DNA of 22,798 nucleotides from CAZCGA01 sp964498075 (GTDB lineage Bacteria; Desulfobacterota; Binatia; HRBIN30), in contig CAZCGA010000109.1 in the NCBI GenBank assembly GCA_964498075.1, positions 1-22,798 on the forward strand, given 5' to 3'. Positions 1-8,883 of this stretch are shown one piece after another. The notes below the pieces were generated by a model. It did no database searches. It was not told the DNA's origin and saw nothing but the letters and a program-made list of their open reading frames with translations. Made by a program: the position numbers and the translations under genes. Every line of letters starts with the position of its first letter. Position 1 is the first letter of the stretch.

Positions 1-782
<782 letters not shown>

Positions 783-786
783 GGCT

Positions 787-1518
787 TCAGTGTCCCGGTG
801 CGACCGACGCGGCGCGCCGGTGCGCGCCGGCGCTGTGCGCGGCCACTACGGATTGGAAGAGCTTCAGGCCGTCCTCGCCGCCCAGCAGCTTGTCCACGGC
901 GTGCTCAGGGTGTGGCATGAGGCCGAAGACGTTGCGTTGCTCGTTGACGATGCCGGCGATGCTGTTCAGCGAGCCGTTGGGATTGGCCTCCGGCGTCGCC
1001 CGGCCGCTGGCGTTGACATAGCGCAGCACGATTTGATGGTTCTGCTCGAGCCGCTCCAGGGTGACGGCGTCCGCGACGTAACACCCTTGCCCGTGCTTGA
1101 TGGGAATGGTGAGCACCTCGCCGCGGGTGCAGCGGCAGGTGAAGGGTGTGTCGGTCTCTTCCAGGCGGAGATGGACGCGCGCACACACGAAGCGCAGGCC
1201 CTGGTTGCGGATCAGTGCGCCGGGCAGCAGACCGGCCTCACACAGCACCTGGAAGCCGTTGCACACCCCCCAGACGAATCCGCCGGCGCGGGCGAACTCG
1301 ATCACGCTCTCCATGATGGGTGAGAAGCGCGCCATCGCGCCGGCGCGCAGATAGTCACCGTAGGAAAAGCCGCCGGGCAGGATGACGCAGTCGACGCCCT
1401 GCAGGTCGCGATCCTTGTGCCACAACGACACCGCGTCCTCGCCGAGGAGGTGGTCGACGGCGTAGAGCGCGTCGTGATCGTCGTTCGATCCGGGAAAGGT
1501 AACCACGCCCCAGCGCAT
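787..1518 (-). CDS. purQ: Phosphoribosylformylglycinamidine synthase subunit PurQ (glutaminase)
   Basis: Class I glutamine amidotransferase subunit that releases ammonia from glutamine for PurL. The 243-residue protein begins MRWGVVTFPGSN and holds the oxyanion region LPGGFSYGDYLRAG (48-60), the nucleophile Cys86 in GVCNGFQ, and the His203/Glu205 pair in MPHPEHA. Length is near the usual 220-260 of stand-alone PurQ. The last 20 or so residues (AHSAGAHRRAASVAPGH) are a non-conserved tail. The start lies 9 bases beyond the purS stop, and a GAGGAG sequence overlapping the end of purS can act as ribosome binding site. Separate PurQ, PurS and PurL, rather than one fused chain, is the arrangement of Gram-positives, archaea and many deltaproteobacteria. 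Confidence 0.97.
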   Translation of the reverse strand: MRWGVVTFPGSNDDHDALYAVDHLLGEDAVSLWHKDRDLQGVDCVILPGGFSYGDYLRAGAMARFSPIMESVIEFARAGGFVWGVCNGFQVLCEAGLLPGALIRNQGLRFVCARVHLRLEETDTPFTCRCTRGEVLTIPIKHGQGCYVADAVTLERLEQNHQIVLRYVNASGRATPEANPNGSLNSIAGIVNEQRNVFGLMPHPEHAVDKLLGGEDGLKLFQSVVAAHSAGAHRRAASVAPGH

Positions 1519-1527
1519 GCGACCGGC

Positions 1528-1770
1528 TCACTCCTCGAGCTCGAAGTGGTAGTCTTCGATGACGCCGTTGGCGAGCAGCTTGCGGCACATCTCGTCGGTG
1601 CGCTGCCGTGCTTGCTGCGCGTCGACGCCGGCGAGCGACAGCTCGATGTATTTTCCCAGGCGCACGTCGCGCGCCTCGCTGAAACCCAGCGCGTGCAACG
1701 AGTGCTCGATCGCCGTGCCTTGTGGATCGAGCACGCCCTTCTTCGGTGTGATGAAGACCCGCGCGCGCAT
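1528..1770 (-). CDS. purS: Phosphoribosylformylglycinamidine synthase subunit PurS
   Basis: Small bridging subunit of the PurLQS complex, thought to carry ammonia transfer between PurQ and PurL. The 80-residue chain starts MRARVFITPKKGVLDPQG, the typical first beta strand and loop, and continues with HSLHALGF, VRLGKYIEL and a C-terminal VIEDYHFELEE. The frame stays open to 1854, but the extra residues are unlike PurS and come from a short tandem repeat, so the ATG at 1770 is preferred. It gives the usual 80 residues. No good Shine-Dalgarno is seen in front of it. It sits between purC (96 bases upstream) and purQ (9 bases downstream) in the same direction. Confidence 0.95.
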   Translation of the reverse strand: MRARVFITPKKGVLDPQGTAIEHSLHALGFSEARDVRLGKYIELSLAGVDAQQARQRTDEMCRKLLANGVIEDYHFELEE

Positions 1771-1780
1771 GGCTAAAGTC

Positions 1781-1806
1781 GTGAGTCGTGCTCGTGAGTC
1801 GTGCTC
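1781..1806. repeat. Two-copy 13-bp tandem repeat
   Basis: The 13-base unit GTGAGTCGTGCTC occurs twice head to tail in the purC-purS gap, directly in front of the purS start. The copies are identical. It is the only sizeable spacer inside the tight purine cluster and has no recognisable regulatory signature. It may be simple replication slippage. Confidence 0.8.
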
Positions 1807-1866
1807 GTTGATGGATGCGGAATCATGACACTCCCTCCTCAACCCCAACCCCATAGGAGCGATGCT

Positions 1867-2571
1867 TCATGCGCAGATGCGGCGGTGGACTTCGTGGTAG
1901 GCTTCTTCGATGCCGCCGAGGTCCTGGCGGAAGCGGTCCTTGTCGAGCTTCTTACGCGTGGCGGCGTCCCAGAAGCGGCAGGTGTCGGGGCAGATCTCGT
2001 CGCCCAGCAGGATCTGACCGTGGTGGCGACCGAACTCGAGCTTGCCGTCGACCAGCAGGATCCCTTTCTGCTCGAGAAAACCCTTGAGCACGGCGTTGAT
2101 CTTCAGCGCCATGTCGGTGAGGGTCTTCAATTCCGCTTCCGTGGCCATGCCGAACACCGTGACGTGCCACTGGTTGATCATCGGATCGTCGAGCGCGTCG
2201 CTCTTGTAGTAGTACTCGACGATCGGTGCCGGCAGCGATTTGCCCTCTTCCAGACCGAGGCGCTTCGCCAGGCTGCCGGCGATGATGTTGCGCACGACGG
2301 TCTCGACCGGAATGATCTGCAGTCGCTTGACCAGCATCTCGCGGTCGTTCAGGCGTTCGACGAAGTGCGTCGGGATGTCTTCGCGCTCGAGCAGCCGGAA
2401 GAAGGTCTCGCTGATCTCGTTGTTGAGGATGCCCTTCGAGACAATCGTGCCGCGCTTCTTGGCGTTGAAGGCGGTGGCGTCGTCCTTGAAATACTGGATG
2501 ACCAGATCGGGGTTGTCAGTGGTGTAGACGCGCTTCGCCTTCCCCTCGTAAATCAGCTCCCGCTTTTCCAT
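1867..2571 (-). CDS. purC: Phosphoribosylaminoimidazole-succinocarboxamide synthase (SAICAR synthetase)
   Basis: ATP-dependent ligase that joins aspartate to CAIR to make SAICAR. The 234-residue protein has the complete single-domain set of family motifs: the glycine-rich ATP loop IYEGKAKRVY (7-16), FKDDATAFN, VRNIIAGSLAKRLG near residues 93-106, a lysine/aspartate-bearing LLVDGKLEFGR, and GDEICPDTCRFWD near the end. Length matches the bacterial norm of about 235-240. The start is well supported by GGAGGGG at 2576-2582 (minus strand) four bases before the ATG. This ribosome site lies inside the end of purB, and the two genes overlap by 19 bases. Coupled translation with purB is therefore likely. 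The next step in the pathway is catalysed by its upstream neighbour PurB. Confidence 0.97.
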   Translation of the reverse strand: MEKRELIYEGKAKRVYTTDNPDLVIQYFKDDATAFNAKKRGTIVSKGILNNEISETFFRLLEREDIPTHFVERLNDREMLVKRLQIIPVETVVRNIIAGSLAKRLGLEEGKSLPAPIVEYYYKSDALDDPMINQWHVTVFGMATEAELKTLTDMALKINAVLKGFLEQKGILLVDGKLEFGRHHGQILLGDEICPDTCRFWDAATRKKLDKDRFRQDLGGIEEAYHEVHRRICA

Positions 2572-3866
2572 CGTTCCCCTCCAAAGGCGCGCTCGTATAG
2601 AGCGTCTTCATAGCGCAACTGATGGCGAAGGTCGAAGAGCTCCGCAACCTCCGCCGCGGTCAGGTGACGGGCGACGTCGGGATCGCTCGCCACTTCGGTG
2701 CGGAAGTCGGCGCCCTCCATGGCCTTCATGCCGTTGCGTTGCACCCAGCGGTAGGCCTCGTCACGCGCCACTCCCTTGCGCACCAGCGCCAGCAAGATCG
2801 CCTCGGAAAAGACGGCGCCGCGCCAGTGCTCGAGGTTGGCCTGCATCGCATCGGGGTGCACGACGAGGTCGCGCACGATCCCGGTCATGCGATGCAACAT
2901 GAAGTCGAGCGCCATGGTCGCGTCCGGGCCGATGACGCGTTCGACCGACGAGTGGCTGATGTCGCGCTCGTGCCACAGCGCAATGTCTTCCAACGCCGCG
3001 CCGGCGTAGGCGCGCACCAGGCGGGCCAGGCCGGTGACGTTCTCGGAGAGCACCGGGTTGCGTTTGTGCGGCATGGCCGAGGAGCCCTTCTGCGCGCCGC
3101 CGAATGCTTCCTCGGCCTCGCGCACCTCGCTGCGTTGCAGATGGCGAACCTCCAGGGCGAAGCGCTCGATCGAGCCGGCGACGATCGCCAGGGTCGAGAA
3201 GAACTGCGCGTGGCGGTCGCGCGGCACGATCTGCGTCGCCACCGGCTCGGGTTCCAGGCCGAGGCGGCGGCACACGTAGGCTTCGATCTCGGGGGGGAGA
3301 TGCGAGAACGTGCCGACGGCACCGGAGAGCGTTCCGAAGCGCACCGCTTCGCGGGCGGCGCGCAGGCGGTCGAGGTTGCGCTGCATCTCGGTGTACCAGC
3401 CGGCCAGCTTCAGGCCGAAGGTGATCGGCTCGGCGTGGATGCCGTGCGTGCGTCCGACCATGACCGTGCCGCGAAAGCGTTCCGCCTGAGTCCGGACGGC
3501 GTCGCCAAGCGCCGCAGCGCCGCCGATCAGCAGGTCCGCGGCGCGCACCAGCTGGACGGCAAATGCAGTATCGAGGACATCCGACGACGTCAGTCCCATG
3601 TGCAGGTAACGGCCTTCCGGCCCGCACTGCTCGGCGACCGAGGTGACGAAGGCGATGACGTCGTGCGCCACCTCGCGCTCGATCTCGCGCATGCGTGCGA
3701 CGTTGACCTGGGCACGCGCGCGCAGTTTCGCCGGCACGTCGCGCGGCATCTCACCGCGCTCCGCCAACGCCTCGCAGGCGAGCAGCTCCACCTCCAGCCA
3801 GATGCGCAGCTTCTGCTCTTCGTCCCAGACCGCCGCCATCTGCGGTCGGGTGTAGCGGTCAATCAT
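2553..3866 (-). CDS. purB: Adenylosuccinate lyase
   Basis: Fumarase/aspartase-superfamily lyase acting twice in purine synthesis: SAICAR to AICAR plus fumarate, and adenylosuccinate to AMP. The start chosen gives MIDRYTRPQM, the typical PurB N-terminus. A GAGGG lies 12 bases ahead of it, whereas an ATG four codons earlier (3878) would have that sequence directly abutting it. Visible motifs are GLTSSDVLDT, GRTHGIHAEP (catalytic His region), VGTFSHLPPEIE, and the flexible signature loop GSSAMPHKRNP with the catalytic Ser, near residues 261-271. Length of 437 fits the short bacterial type (about 430). The 3' end overlaps purC by 19 bases. The 146-base gap toward dut contains a GTAG-headed hairpin. 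Confidence 0.96.
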   Translation of the reverse strand: MIDRYTRPQMAAVWDEEQKLRIWLEVELLACEALAERGEMPRDVPAKLRARAQVNVARMREIEREVAHDVIAFVTSVAEQCGPEGRYLHMGLTSSDVLDTAFAVQLVRAADLLIGGAAALGDAVRTQAERFRGTVMVGRTHGIHAEPITFGLKLAGWYTEMQRNLDRLRAAREAVRFGTLSGAVGTFSHLPPEIEAYVCRRLGLEPEPVATQIVPRDRHAQFFSTLAIVAGSIERFALEVRHLQRSEVREAEEAFGGAQKGSSAMPHKRNPVLSENVTGLARLVRAYAGAALEDIALWHERDISHSSVERVIGPDATMALDFMLHRMTGIVRDLVVHPDAMQANLEHWRGAVFSEAILLALVRKGVARDEAYRWVQRNGMKAMEGADFRTEVASDPDVARHLTAAEVAELFDLRHQLRYEDALYERAFGGERWKSGS

Positions 3867-3944
3867 CGTGTGAACCATCCCTCAAGAGCCGATCGGTACG
3901 CATCACTCCATGCTCGGTTTCCGTGCGTCGTATTGCTGGAGGAA

Positions 3945-3967
3945 GGGCAGGGCCACCCTGCCCCTAC
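3945..3967 (-). repeat. REP-like element: GTAG plus perfect 8-bp hairpin
   Basis: On the minus strand GTAG (3967-3964) is followed at once by GGGCAGGG, a TGG loop and CCCTGCCC, a perfect 8-base-pair stem. A GTAG tetranucleotide at the foot of a GC-rich palindrome is the signature of one class of REP sequences mobilised by RAYT transposases. The paired element at 16312-16375 has the same layout with a different stem and loop. It lies between dut and purB, where it could also stabilise or attenuate mRNA. No T-tract follows, so a classical intrinsic terminator is unlikely. Confidence 0.6.
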
Positions 3968-4012
3968 ATGCCGAGCACTCTAGCTGATCCATGGGGCGGC
4001 GTCACCCGGGGG

Positions 4013-4468
4013 TCAGTCGACGTCCGTGTGACCGAACCCGCCGGGGCCGCGGCGGCTGTCGGCGAGCTGCTCAGCTTCGCGCAGCTCCGCACGTGCGACG
4101 GGGGCGATGATCATTTGCGCGATGCGGTCGCCGCGACGGATGGTGTAGACCTGATCGCCGAGGTTGATCACCAACACCTGAACCTCGCCACGGTAGTCCG
4201 AGTCGATGGTGCCGGGTGTGTTGAGCAGCGTCACGCCATGCCGCAGCGCCAAGCCGCTGCGTGGGCGGATCTGCGCTTCGAAGCCGGCAGGAATCTCGAC
4301 GGCGATCCCGGTCGGGACCAACGCACGCGCCCCCGGCGCCAGCTCTACCGGTTCGGTAGTGTCCGCCATCAGGTCCATGCCGGCGGCTGCGGACGTCATG
4401 TAGCGGGGGAGGGGGAGCTGGTCCGCACTCGGGCGCACTCGTTTCACGGTCACCACGACGTCTGGCAC
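4013..4468 (-). CDS. dut: Deoxyuridine 5'-triphosphate nucleotidohydrolase (dUTPase)
   Basis: Trimeric dUTPase that hydrolyses dUTP to dUMP and pyrophosphate, keeping uracil out of DNA and supplying thymidylate synthesis. All five family motifs are present in the 151 residues: AAGMDLMA (motif 1, Met in place of the frequent Tyr), PRSGLA (2), GTIDSDYRGE (3, with the catalytic Asp), RGDRIAQMII (4) and the C-terminal RGPGGFGHTD (5), which closes over the active site. The start is GTG at 4468, supported by AAAGGA seven bases upstream. It lies between the CxxC mini-protein (40-base gap) and purB (146-base gap) in the same direction, so it may share a transcript with the purine genes. Confidence 0.97.
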   Translation of the reverse strand: MPDVVVTVKRVRPSADQLPLPRYMTSAAAGMDLMADTTEPVELAPGARALVPTGIAVEIPAGFEAQIRPRSGLALRHGVTLLNTPGTIDSDYRGEVQVLVINLGDQVYTIRRGDRIAQMIIAPVARAELREAEQLADSRRGPGGFGHTDVD

Positions 4469-4508
4469 GTTCGTGTCCTTTCTTTCCGGGCCGATTTCCG
4501 ACAGCCGG

Positions 4509-4724
4509 TTACGACTCGGCCAAGGTGTCCCAGTGCACGTCCCAGAAGCGCGGCACCGGCGGGGCCAGCTCGAAGTGGCCGCCGAAACACCCGAAACTGG
4601 GCTGATGGCTGAGACGATCCAACATCAGGCGCAAGAACTCTTCGAGCGGTTGTTGCGGCGCCGGTTGCCCGACGTCGAGCCGTTTGCGCTGGCCGCACTT
4701 CTTGCAACTCACGTCGACGAACAC
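4509..4724 (-). CDS. Small hypothetical protein with one CxxC motif
   Basis: A 71-residue protein of unknown function. Its N-terminus reads VSCKKCGQRKRLDVG, one CxxC knuckle as in half of a zinc ribbon. A possible second metal ligand set (FGCFGGHFE) follows around residues 44-52, with only one Cys there. The C-terminus FWDVHWDTLAES is rich in aromatic and acidic residues. The start is a GTG with no clear ribosome site, so the exact start is uncertain. It lies 21 bases downstream of the membrane-anchored unknown and 40 bases upstream of dut, all in the same direction, which supports a real small gene in the cluster. I do not recognise a named family. Confidence 0.6.
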   Translation of the reverse strand: MFVDVSCKKCGQRKRLDVGQPAPQQPLEEFLRLMLDRLSHQPSFGCFGGHFELAPPVPRFWDVHWDTLAES

Positions 4725-4745
4725 GGCGGGTTGCGAACGCGCGCT

Positions 4746-5141
4746 CTACTTTTTCTTCTTGCGTGGGTGCTTCGGCGCGGTCGCCGTACCCACGGGGGTT
4801 GGGGTAGCGGCGGTCGACTGCGCGAAGACGGAGTGCGCCTTGGCATGTTCGAGCAACGCCTGGCGTACGCGCTCGACGAGGCGGGGCTGGCCCTGGATGC
4901 GGCGCTCGAGCTCGCGGAAGTCATCGAGCGAGATCGAGCGCGGCTTGATGGCGTTGTCGATCGTCAAGTCGTGATCCTCTTGCATCGCGCTGTACACGTC
5001 GATGTACAGCTGCAGATCGGATTCGCTGACGACAGCTGGCTCGCTGTCCTCCACCTCCTCGGCCTGTGGGTGAAACACGACGGCCAGCATTCCCACAATG
5101 CCGAGCGCCGCAAGCAAGATCACGAACCGCGTGCGTGTCAT
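4746..5141 (-). CDS. Hypothetical protein with N-terminal membrane segment
   Basis: A 131-residue unknown. The N-terminus (MTRTR, then about 18 hydrophobic residues to residue 23) is a signal anchor or uncleaved signal sequence. The following acidic stretch (QAEEVEDSEP) leads to a predicted helical domain of about 70 residues (LQLYIDVYSAMQEDHDLTID, then RELERRIQGQ). The end is a Thr/Pro-rich tail finishing in KHPRKKKK. The orientation with the small domain outside the cytoplasm is inferred. It appears to be the first gene of the minus-strand run leading to dut and the pur genes, but shows no link to nucleotide metabolism. No strong Shine-Dalgarno is visible before the ATG. Confidence 0.65.
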   Translation of the reverse strand: MTRTRFVILLAALGIVGMLAVVFHPQAEEVEDSEPAVVSESDLQLYIDVYSAMQEDHDLTIDNAIKPRSISLDDFRELERRIQGQPRLVERVRQALLEHAKAHSVFAQSTAATPTPVGTATAPKHPRKKKK

Positions 5142-5264
5142 GAAGTGTTCGGGTCGAGACGGGTGAACGTTCAGCCCTACGCCGTTGCTCCGTGTAGACG
5201 CGGGGCGAGGTTCCGAGCGGCCAACGCATTCATCGTGGCGATCCTACTGTGTCTGGCGCCACTG

Positions 5265-7664
5265 TCAAGCAGCGGCGCCGGCGGTTGGACTGCTGGGTGG
5301 GGGAGTCGGCGTCTCCGGCGTGGGCGTTGGAGCGGCCTCGGTCGGGGTGACGGTGGGCAGAGCCGGCGTCGGTAGCATCGGTGTTGGGGTTGTTGTTGGC
5401 GTGGTCGTCGTCGTTGTTGTGAGTGTTGCCGTTGGCGTTGTCGTTGGCGTGCCCGTCGGCGTGGCGGTTGGAAGCGCTTCGTTGGCGCACACCGTGAGCG
5501 GCAAGCTGGTCGCGCCGGTCGCGCCCTGGTCGGTCTTGACGATGAGCGGCACCGGCTCGATGCAGGTGAACGGCCAGCGCACCACCAGCATCGTCGGGGT
5601 GACGGCCTCTACCGTTGCCGCCACGCCATTGATCTGCACGCAGTTGCCGCGCAGCGGGACGCAGCGGTTGCGCCCGGCGACGTCGGCACAGCTGTCCTGG
5701 TCGAAGTGGCCGTCGATGGCATTGAACCCGGACCCGAAGATGCGCAGCAACTCACCCTGCTTACCCTTGGCCGGCGACACTGCGGTGAGCACCGGCGGTT
5801 TCTGCGAGCGGTGCGCCTGTGACGGGATGAAGAGGGTGTTTACGCCGTGATCGCTCAGGTCGAAATTGGCGATCGCCATGTTGTTGCAGGTGGTGAGTGG
5901 ACCGCAGTGCTCCCACTGGTTCTTGGTGGCGGTGATCTGCGCGCCTGTCGCGTTACGCAGATTGGCGCCGTCCGGCAGGTTGTTTTGCGTGAACGCGTTG
6001 TTGCCGGCGCTCTGCAGCGGCCCGCCGCCGAAGTCGGCGACCGAGGTGTTGGCCACGGTCGCGCCGTCGGTGCCGTTGCACACCGCGCTGGTCCCCTCGA
6101 CGACGGCGCTGGCCGGCGGCCCGACGTCGTTGAATACGCGGATGCCGGAGGTGCCGTTGGTTGCCAGATAGTCGTCACGCGAGTGGGCAACGGAGAAGGC
6201 GCGCACGGAGATGCCGTTGGCGCCGTTGCCGCGCGCAATGTTGCCCCATGACCACAGCTCCGACGATCCGGTGGGCGCGGCGTCGGTGTCGTTGGCGTTG
6301 GCTGAGAGGCCGTTCTGCGCCGTGCTGCCCAGGTTGCGCTCGACGAGGTTGTGCGCGGCCTGCACGTGGCCGCCGAGCGTTGCCTGGATGCCGCCGTTGG
6401 CGTTGTCATGCACCCACGAGCGCTCGACGCGCGCGTACGCGCCGAGGGTCACCTTGACGCCCTTGTCCGCGGCGCCCGAGATCTCGCACTCGCGGATCAC
6501 GTTGGCGCTGTCACCGAAGTCCTTGCCGGCTTGCTGGTCGATGCCGACGGCGTCGGCTGTGGCGGCCTGCTCGATGATCGTGCGCTCGACGAGGTTGCCG
6601 TCCGCCGCCGCGCTGTAAATGTTGAGCACGTCGCGATCGCCGCCGCCGGCGTTTCGCAGACGCATGCCGACGACGCCATTGTGCGCCCCGGTGATTGCCA
6701 GCGCCGGAATCGCTCGCCCCTCGGCGTCGATGATGCGGTAGCCCGAGGCGCCGGTAGGATCCGTGCCGTCGATGGTGACGCCAGTGGACGACAGCACCGG
6801 CAGCTGGAAGGTGAGTGCGATGGTCGTGGGCACCCCCGCTGGGAATGCGGTCGGGTCAAACTGGATGAGCAGCGGCTTCGCCGCCGCGGCGGCGTCGGCC
6901 AACGCACCGCGCAGCGAGCCATTGCCGGCGTTGGCCGTCGTCCGCACCGTCAACACCGACGCGAAGCCCGTGAAGTGCAGGCGGTTGGGCGGGCTTCCGG
7001 CGATCAGCAGCGACCGCTGATGCTGTACCTGTTGTGTGTTGGGCGTACGCACCTCGATCGAGTGGCGCCAGGAACCGGGGGCTAGCGCGTTGAGCTGAGC
7101 GCAGGTCACCACCCCGGAACCGGTGCACTCGATGGTCGTGTTGTACGTCGTGGCCAGCGTCGTCGTGGCGCAGTCCGCCGCCAGCCGTTCGCCGCTGAGA
7201 ACGGCGGAGATCGGCGACTGGCCAGTTTGGTTGTCGATGTCGATCACCAACGCGGCCCCCGCGACGGCACAGGCGCGGGCGGTCGGGGTGCTGCTCGCGG
7301 TCGGTGTCGGCGTCACGGTGGGCGTCGCGGTGATGGTCGGTGTCTCGCTCGGCGCCCGTGTCGCCGTCGGTGAGGGTTGCGTCGTCGGCGTCGCCGACGG
7401 CGTGGCGGTCGGAGTGGGTTGCGGTGTGACGAGTGAGGTGACCACGCCGGTCACGTCTGCGGCGGTCAGTGCCCCGTCGCGGTTGACGTCGCAAACCTGG
7501 GGCGCGTCGCTGAAGATCGCACGCACCACCGCGGCGATGGCTGCGGGGGTGTGGCAGTCGATACTCTGCGCCGGCGCCGCTGTGCTGACGCACAGGAGCA
7601 ACAGGCCCCGCGCCGCGCCCATGGCGCGCGTCGGTCGTCGGCTACGGACACGGCCGCGGTGCAT
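5265..7664 (-). CDS. Secreted right-handed beta-helix protein with EF-hand module, TIG-like domain and Thr-Pro linkers
   Basis: A roughly 800-residue exported protein of unknown target. From the ATG at 7664 it has an Arg-rich n-region, a hydrophobic core (GLLLLCVSTAAPA) and a signal peptidase-like AQS. Next comes a dockerin/EF-hand-like module with CDVNRDGALTAADV and a long Thr-Pro linker (PTATPSATPTTQ and similar). Then follow a Cys-containing domain, VRTTANAGNGSLRGALADA, which typically opens parallel beta-helix (pectate-lyase-like) domains, and about 350 residues with repeated NG/GN turns. PVLTAVSPAKGKQGELLRIFGSGF matches an IPT/TIG immunoglobulin-like fold. The C-terminal 75 residues are almost pure Thr, Pro and Ala. 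The frame extends to a GTG at 7694, and an ATG at 7622 is also possible. No enzyme active site can be named; adhesion or surface display is an inference. Confidence 0.8.
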   Translation of the reverse strand: MHRGRVRSRRPTRAMGAARGLLLLCVSTAAPAQSIDCHTPAAIAAVVRAIFSDAPQVCDVNRDGALTAADVTGVVTSLVTPQPTPTATPSATPTTQPSPTATRAPSETPTITATPTVTPTPTASSTPTARACAVAGAALVIDIDNQTGQSPISAVLSGERLAADCATTTLATTYNTTIECTGSGVVTCAQLNALAPGSWRHSIEVRTPNTQQVQHQRSLLIAGSPPNRLHFTGFASVLTVRTTANAGNGSLRGALADAAAAAKPLLIQFDPTAFPAGVPTTIALTFQLPVLSSTGVTIDGTDPTGASGYRIIDAEGRAIPALAITGAHNGVVGMRLRNAGGGDRDVLNIYSAAADGNLVERTIIEQAATADAVGIDQQAGKDFGDSANVIRECEISGAADKGVKVTLGAYARVERSWVHDNANGGIQATLGGHVQAAHNLVERNLGSTAQNGLSANANDTDAAPTGSSELWSWGNIARGNGANGISVRAFSVAHSRDDYLATNGTSGIRVFNDVGPPASAVVEGTSAVCNGTDGATVANTSVADFGGGPLQSAGNNAFTQNNLPDGANLRNATGAQITATKNQWEHCGPLTTCNNMAIANFDLSDHGVNTLFIPSQAHRSQKPPVLTAVSPAKGKQGELLRIFGSGFNAIDGHFDQDSCADVAGRNRCVPLRGNCVQINGVAATVEAVTPTMLVVRWPFTCIEPVPLIVKTDQGATGATSLPLTVCANEALPTATPTGTPTTTPTATLTTTTTTTPTTTPTPMLPTPALPTVTPTEAAPTPTPETPTPPPSSPTAGAAA

Positions 7665-7899
7665 GCGTCCCAATTTACAGAAGCAGCTCGCCACGCGGGC
7701 GCGACGGCGTCTGCAGCGGCCTCGGTAGCCGTCGCGTTCTTCGCGGCGGCACGTACGAACGAAGAATCGGCACTCTTTCCACTCACCCGAACCTGTGACA
7801 CGATCAGGCTAGAGGCTTCGGTGGGCAAGGTCTACAACGAGAACGACGACCGGATCGCGCAGTTGCCGGGCCTGCGTGCCTCGGGTGTGAGGTGACGCG

Positions 7900-8157
7900 A
7901 TGAAGCACGCCGGGCCGCAGGCGCTCGACGCCCTCGAAGACCTGCTCGTGAAGTTCCGCACGATCGCCGAGCTGAAGGAGAAGAGCCGCGGTAGCTTCTA
8001 TTGGAAATCCTCGGCCTTCCTCCACTTCCATGAAGATCCCGCCGGGCTGTTTGCCGATCTGAAGATCGGCGACATCTTTCAACGCTTCCCGGTGAATACG
8101 CGCGCCGAGCGGCAGGCACTGCTAGCGCGCTCCAAGGCGCTCGTCGCCCGTCGCTGA
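7900..8157 (+). CDS. Small conserved-looking hypothetical protein
   Basis: An 85-residue soluble protein with no signal or membrane segment. The central stretch FYWKSSAFLHFHEDPAGLF, rich in aromatics with HFHEDP, resembles short conserved bacterial unknowns I have seen, but I cannot name a family. The ends are helical and charged (LDALEDLLVKFRTIAELKEK; RAERQALLARSKALVARR). The start is supported by GAGGTG five to six bases before the ATG. It opens a plus-strand trio with the quinone reductase gene (60 bases on) and the thiolase-like gene. The 235 bases between it and the divergent beta-helix gene must contain both promoters, but I see no convincing -35/-10 boxes. Confidence 0.8.
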   Translation: MKHAGPQALDALEDLLVKFRTIAELKEKSRGSFYWKSSAFLHFHEDPAGLFADLKIGDIFQRFPVNTRAERQALLARSKALVARR

Positions 8158-8217
8158 CCCCTCTTGCGGTAGGCAGCGACGGTCAATACCGTGTGGGCCT
8201 CCGAAGGGAGGACCGCG

Positions 8218-8844
8218 ATGGCCACGAAAGTTCAAGTCGTCTTCTACAGCATGTACGGCCACGTCTATCGCATGGCCGAGGCCGTGGCCGCCGGAGCACG
8301 CGAGGTCGAGGATGCCGAGGTGACGCTGTGGCAAGTCCTCGAGCTGGTTCCCGACACGGCGCTGGAGCGCACCGGCGCCAAGCAGGCGCGGCAGGCGTTT
8401 GCGCACGTCCCGATCGCCAAGCCGGACCAGCTCGCCGAGGCGGATGCGATCATCTTCGGGACGCCGACGCGCTTCGGCAACATGTGCGCGCAGATGCGCA
8501 ACTTCCTCGACCAGACCACGCGGTTGTGGGTGCAGGGGGCGCTGATTGGCAAGGTGGGCAGCGTCTTCATCAGCACGGGGACGCAACACGGCGGCCAGGA
8601 AACCACGATCACCAGCTTCTACAACACGCTCATCCATCACGGCATGATCATCGTGGGCGTGCCGTATTCCGAACGCCGGCTGAACAACATGGACGAGATC
8701 ACCGGCGGCACGCCCTACGGCGCCACGACGCTGGCCGGCGCCGACGGGGCGCGGCAGCCGAGCGAGAACGAGCTGGGCATCGCCCGTTTCCAAGGCCGGC
8801 ACGTTGCAGAGATCGCGCGCAAGCTGCGCGCCAGCGCAGCGTAG
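8218..8844 (+). CDS. wrbA: NAD(P)H:quinone oxidoreductase, WrbA type
   Basis: Flavodoxin-fold, FMN-binding reductase that passes two electrons from NAD(P)H to quinones, limiting semiquinone and oxidative stress. The 208 residues follow WrbA closely: FMN phosphate loop YSMYGHVYRMAE near the N-terminus, FGTPTRFGNMCAQMRNFLDQ, the flavin-proximal STGTQHGGQETTI, then YGATTLAGADG and PSENELGIARFQGRHVAEIA at the end. The ATG at 8218 is preferred because GGGAGG sits six bases ahead. A GTG at 8191 would add nine unlike residues. Length is close to the family norm of about 200. It lies 39 bases upstream of the thiolase-like gene. Confidence 0.95.
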   Translation: MATKVQVVFYSMYGHVYRMAEAVAAGAREVEDAEVTLWQVLELVPDTALERTGAKQARQAFAHVPIAKPDQLAEADAIIFGTPTRFGNMCAQMRNFLDQTTRLWVQGALIGKVGSVFISTGTQHGGQETTITSFYNTLIHHGMIIVGVPYSERRLNNMDEITGGTPYGATTLAGADGARQPSENELGIARFQGRHVAEIARKLRASAA

Positions 8845-8883
8845 GGAAGCGAAGGAGGACATCACGAACGCGGGCCACGAACG

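Noticed and set aside
5142..5264. Possible purine riboswitch or PurR-type box upstream of the minus-strand cluster
   Set aside because: I could not see the conserved junction and loop elements of a purine or PRPP riboswitch, nor a convincing operator dyad, in the 123 bases upstream of 5141.
5185..5850. Plus-strand frame with long Val-Gly runs opposite the beta-helix gene
   Set aside because: It is the reverse complement of the Thr-Pro linker codons. The minus-strand protein has a signal peptide and recognisable domains.
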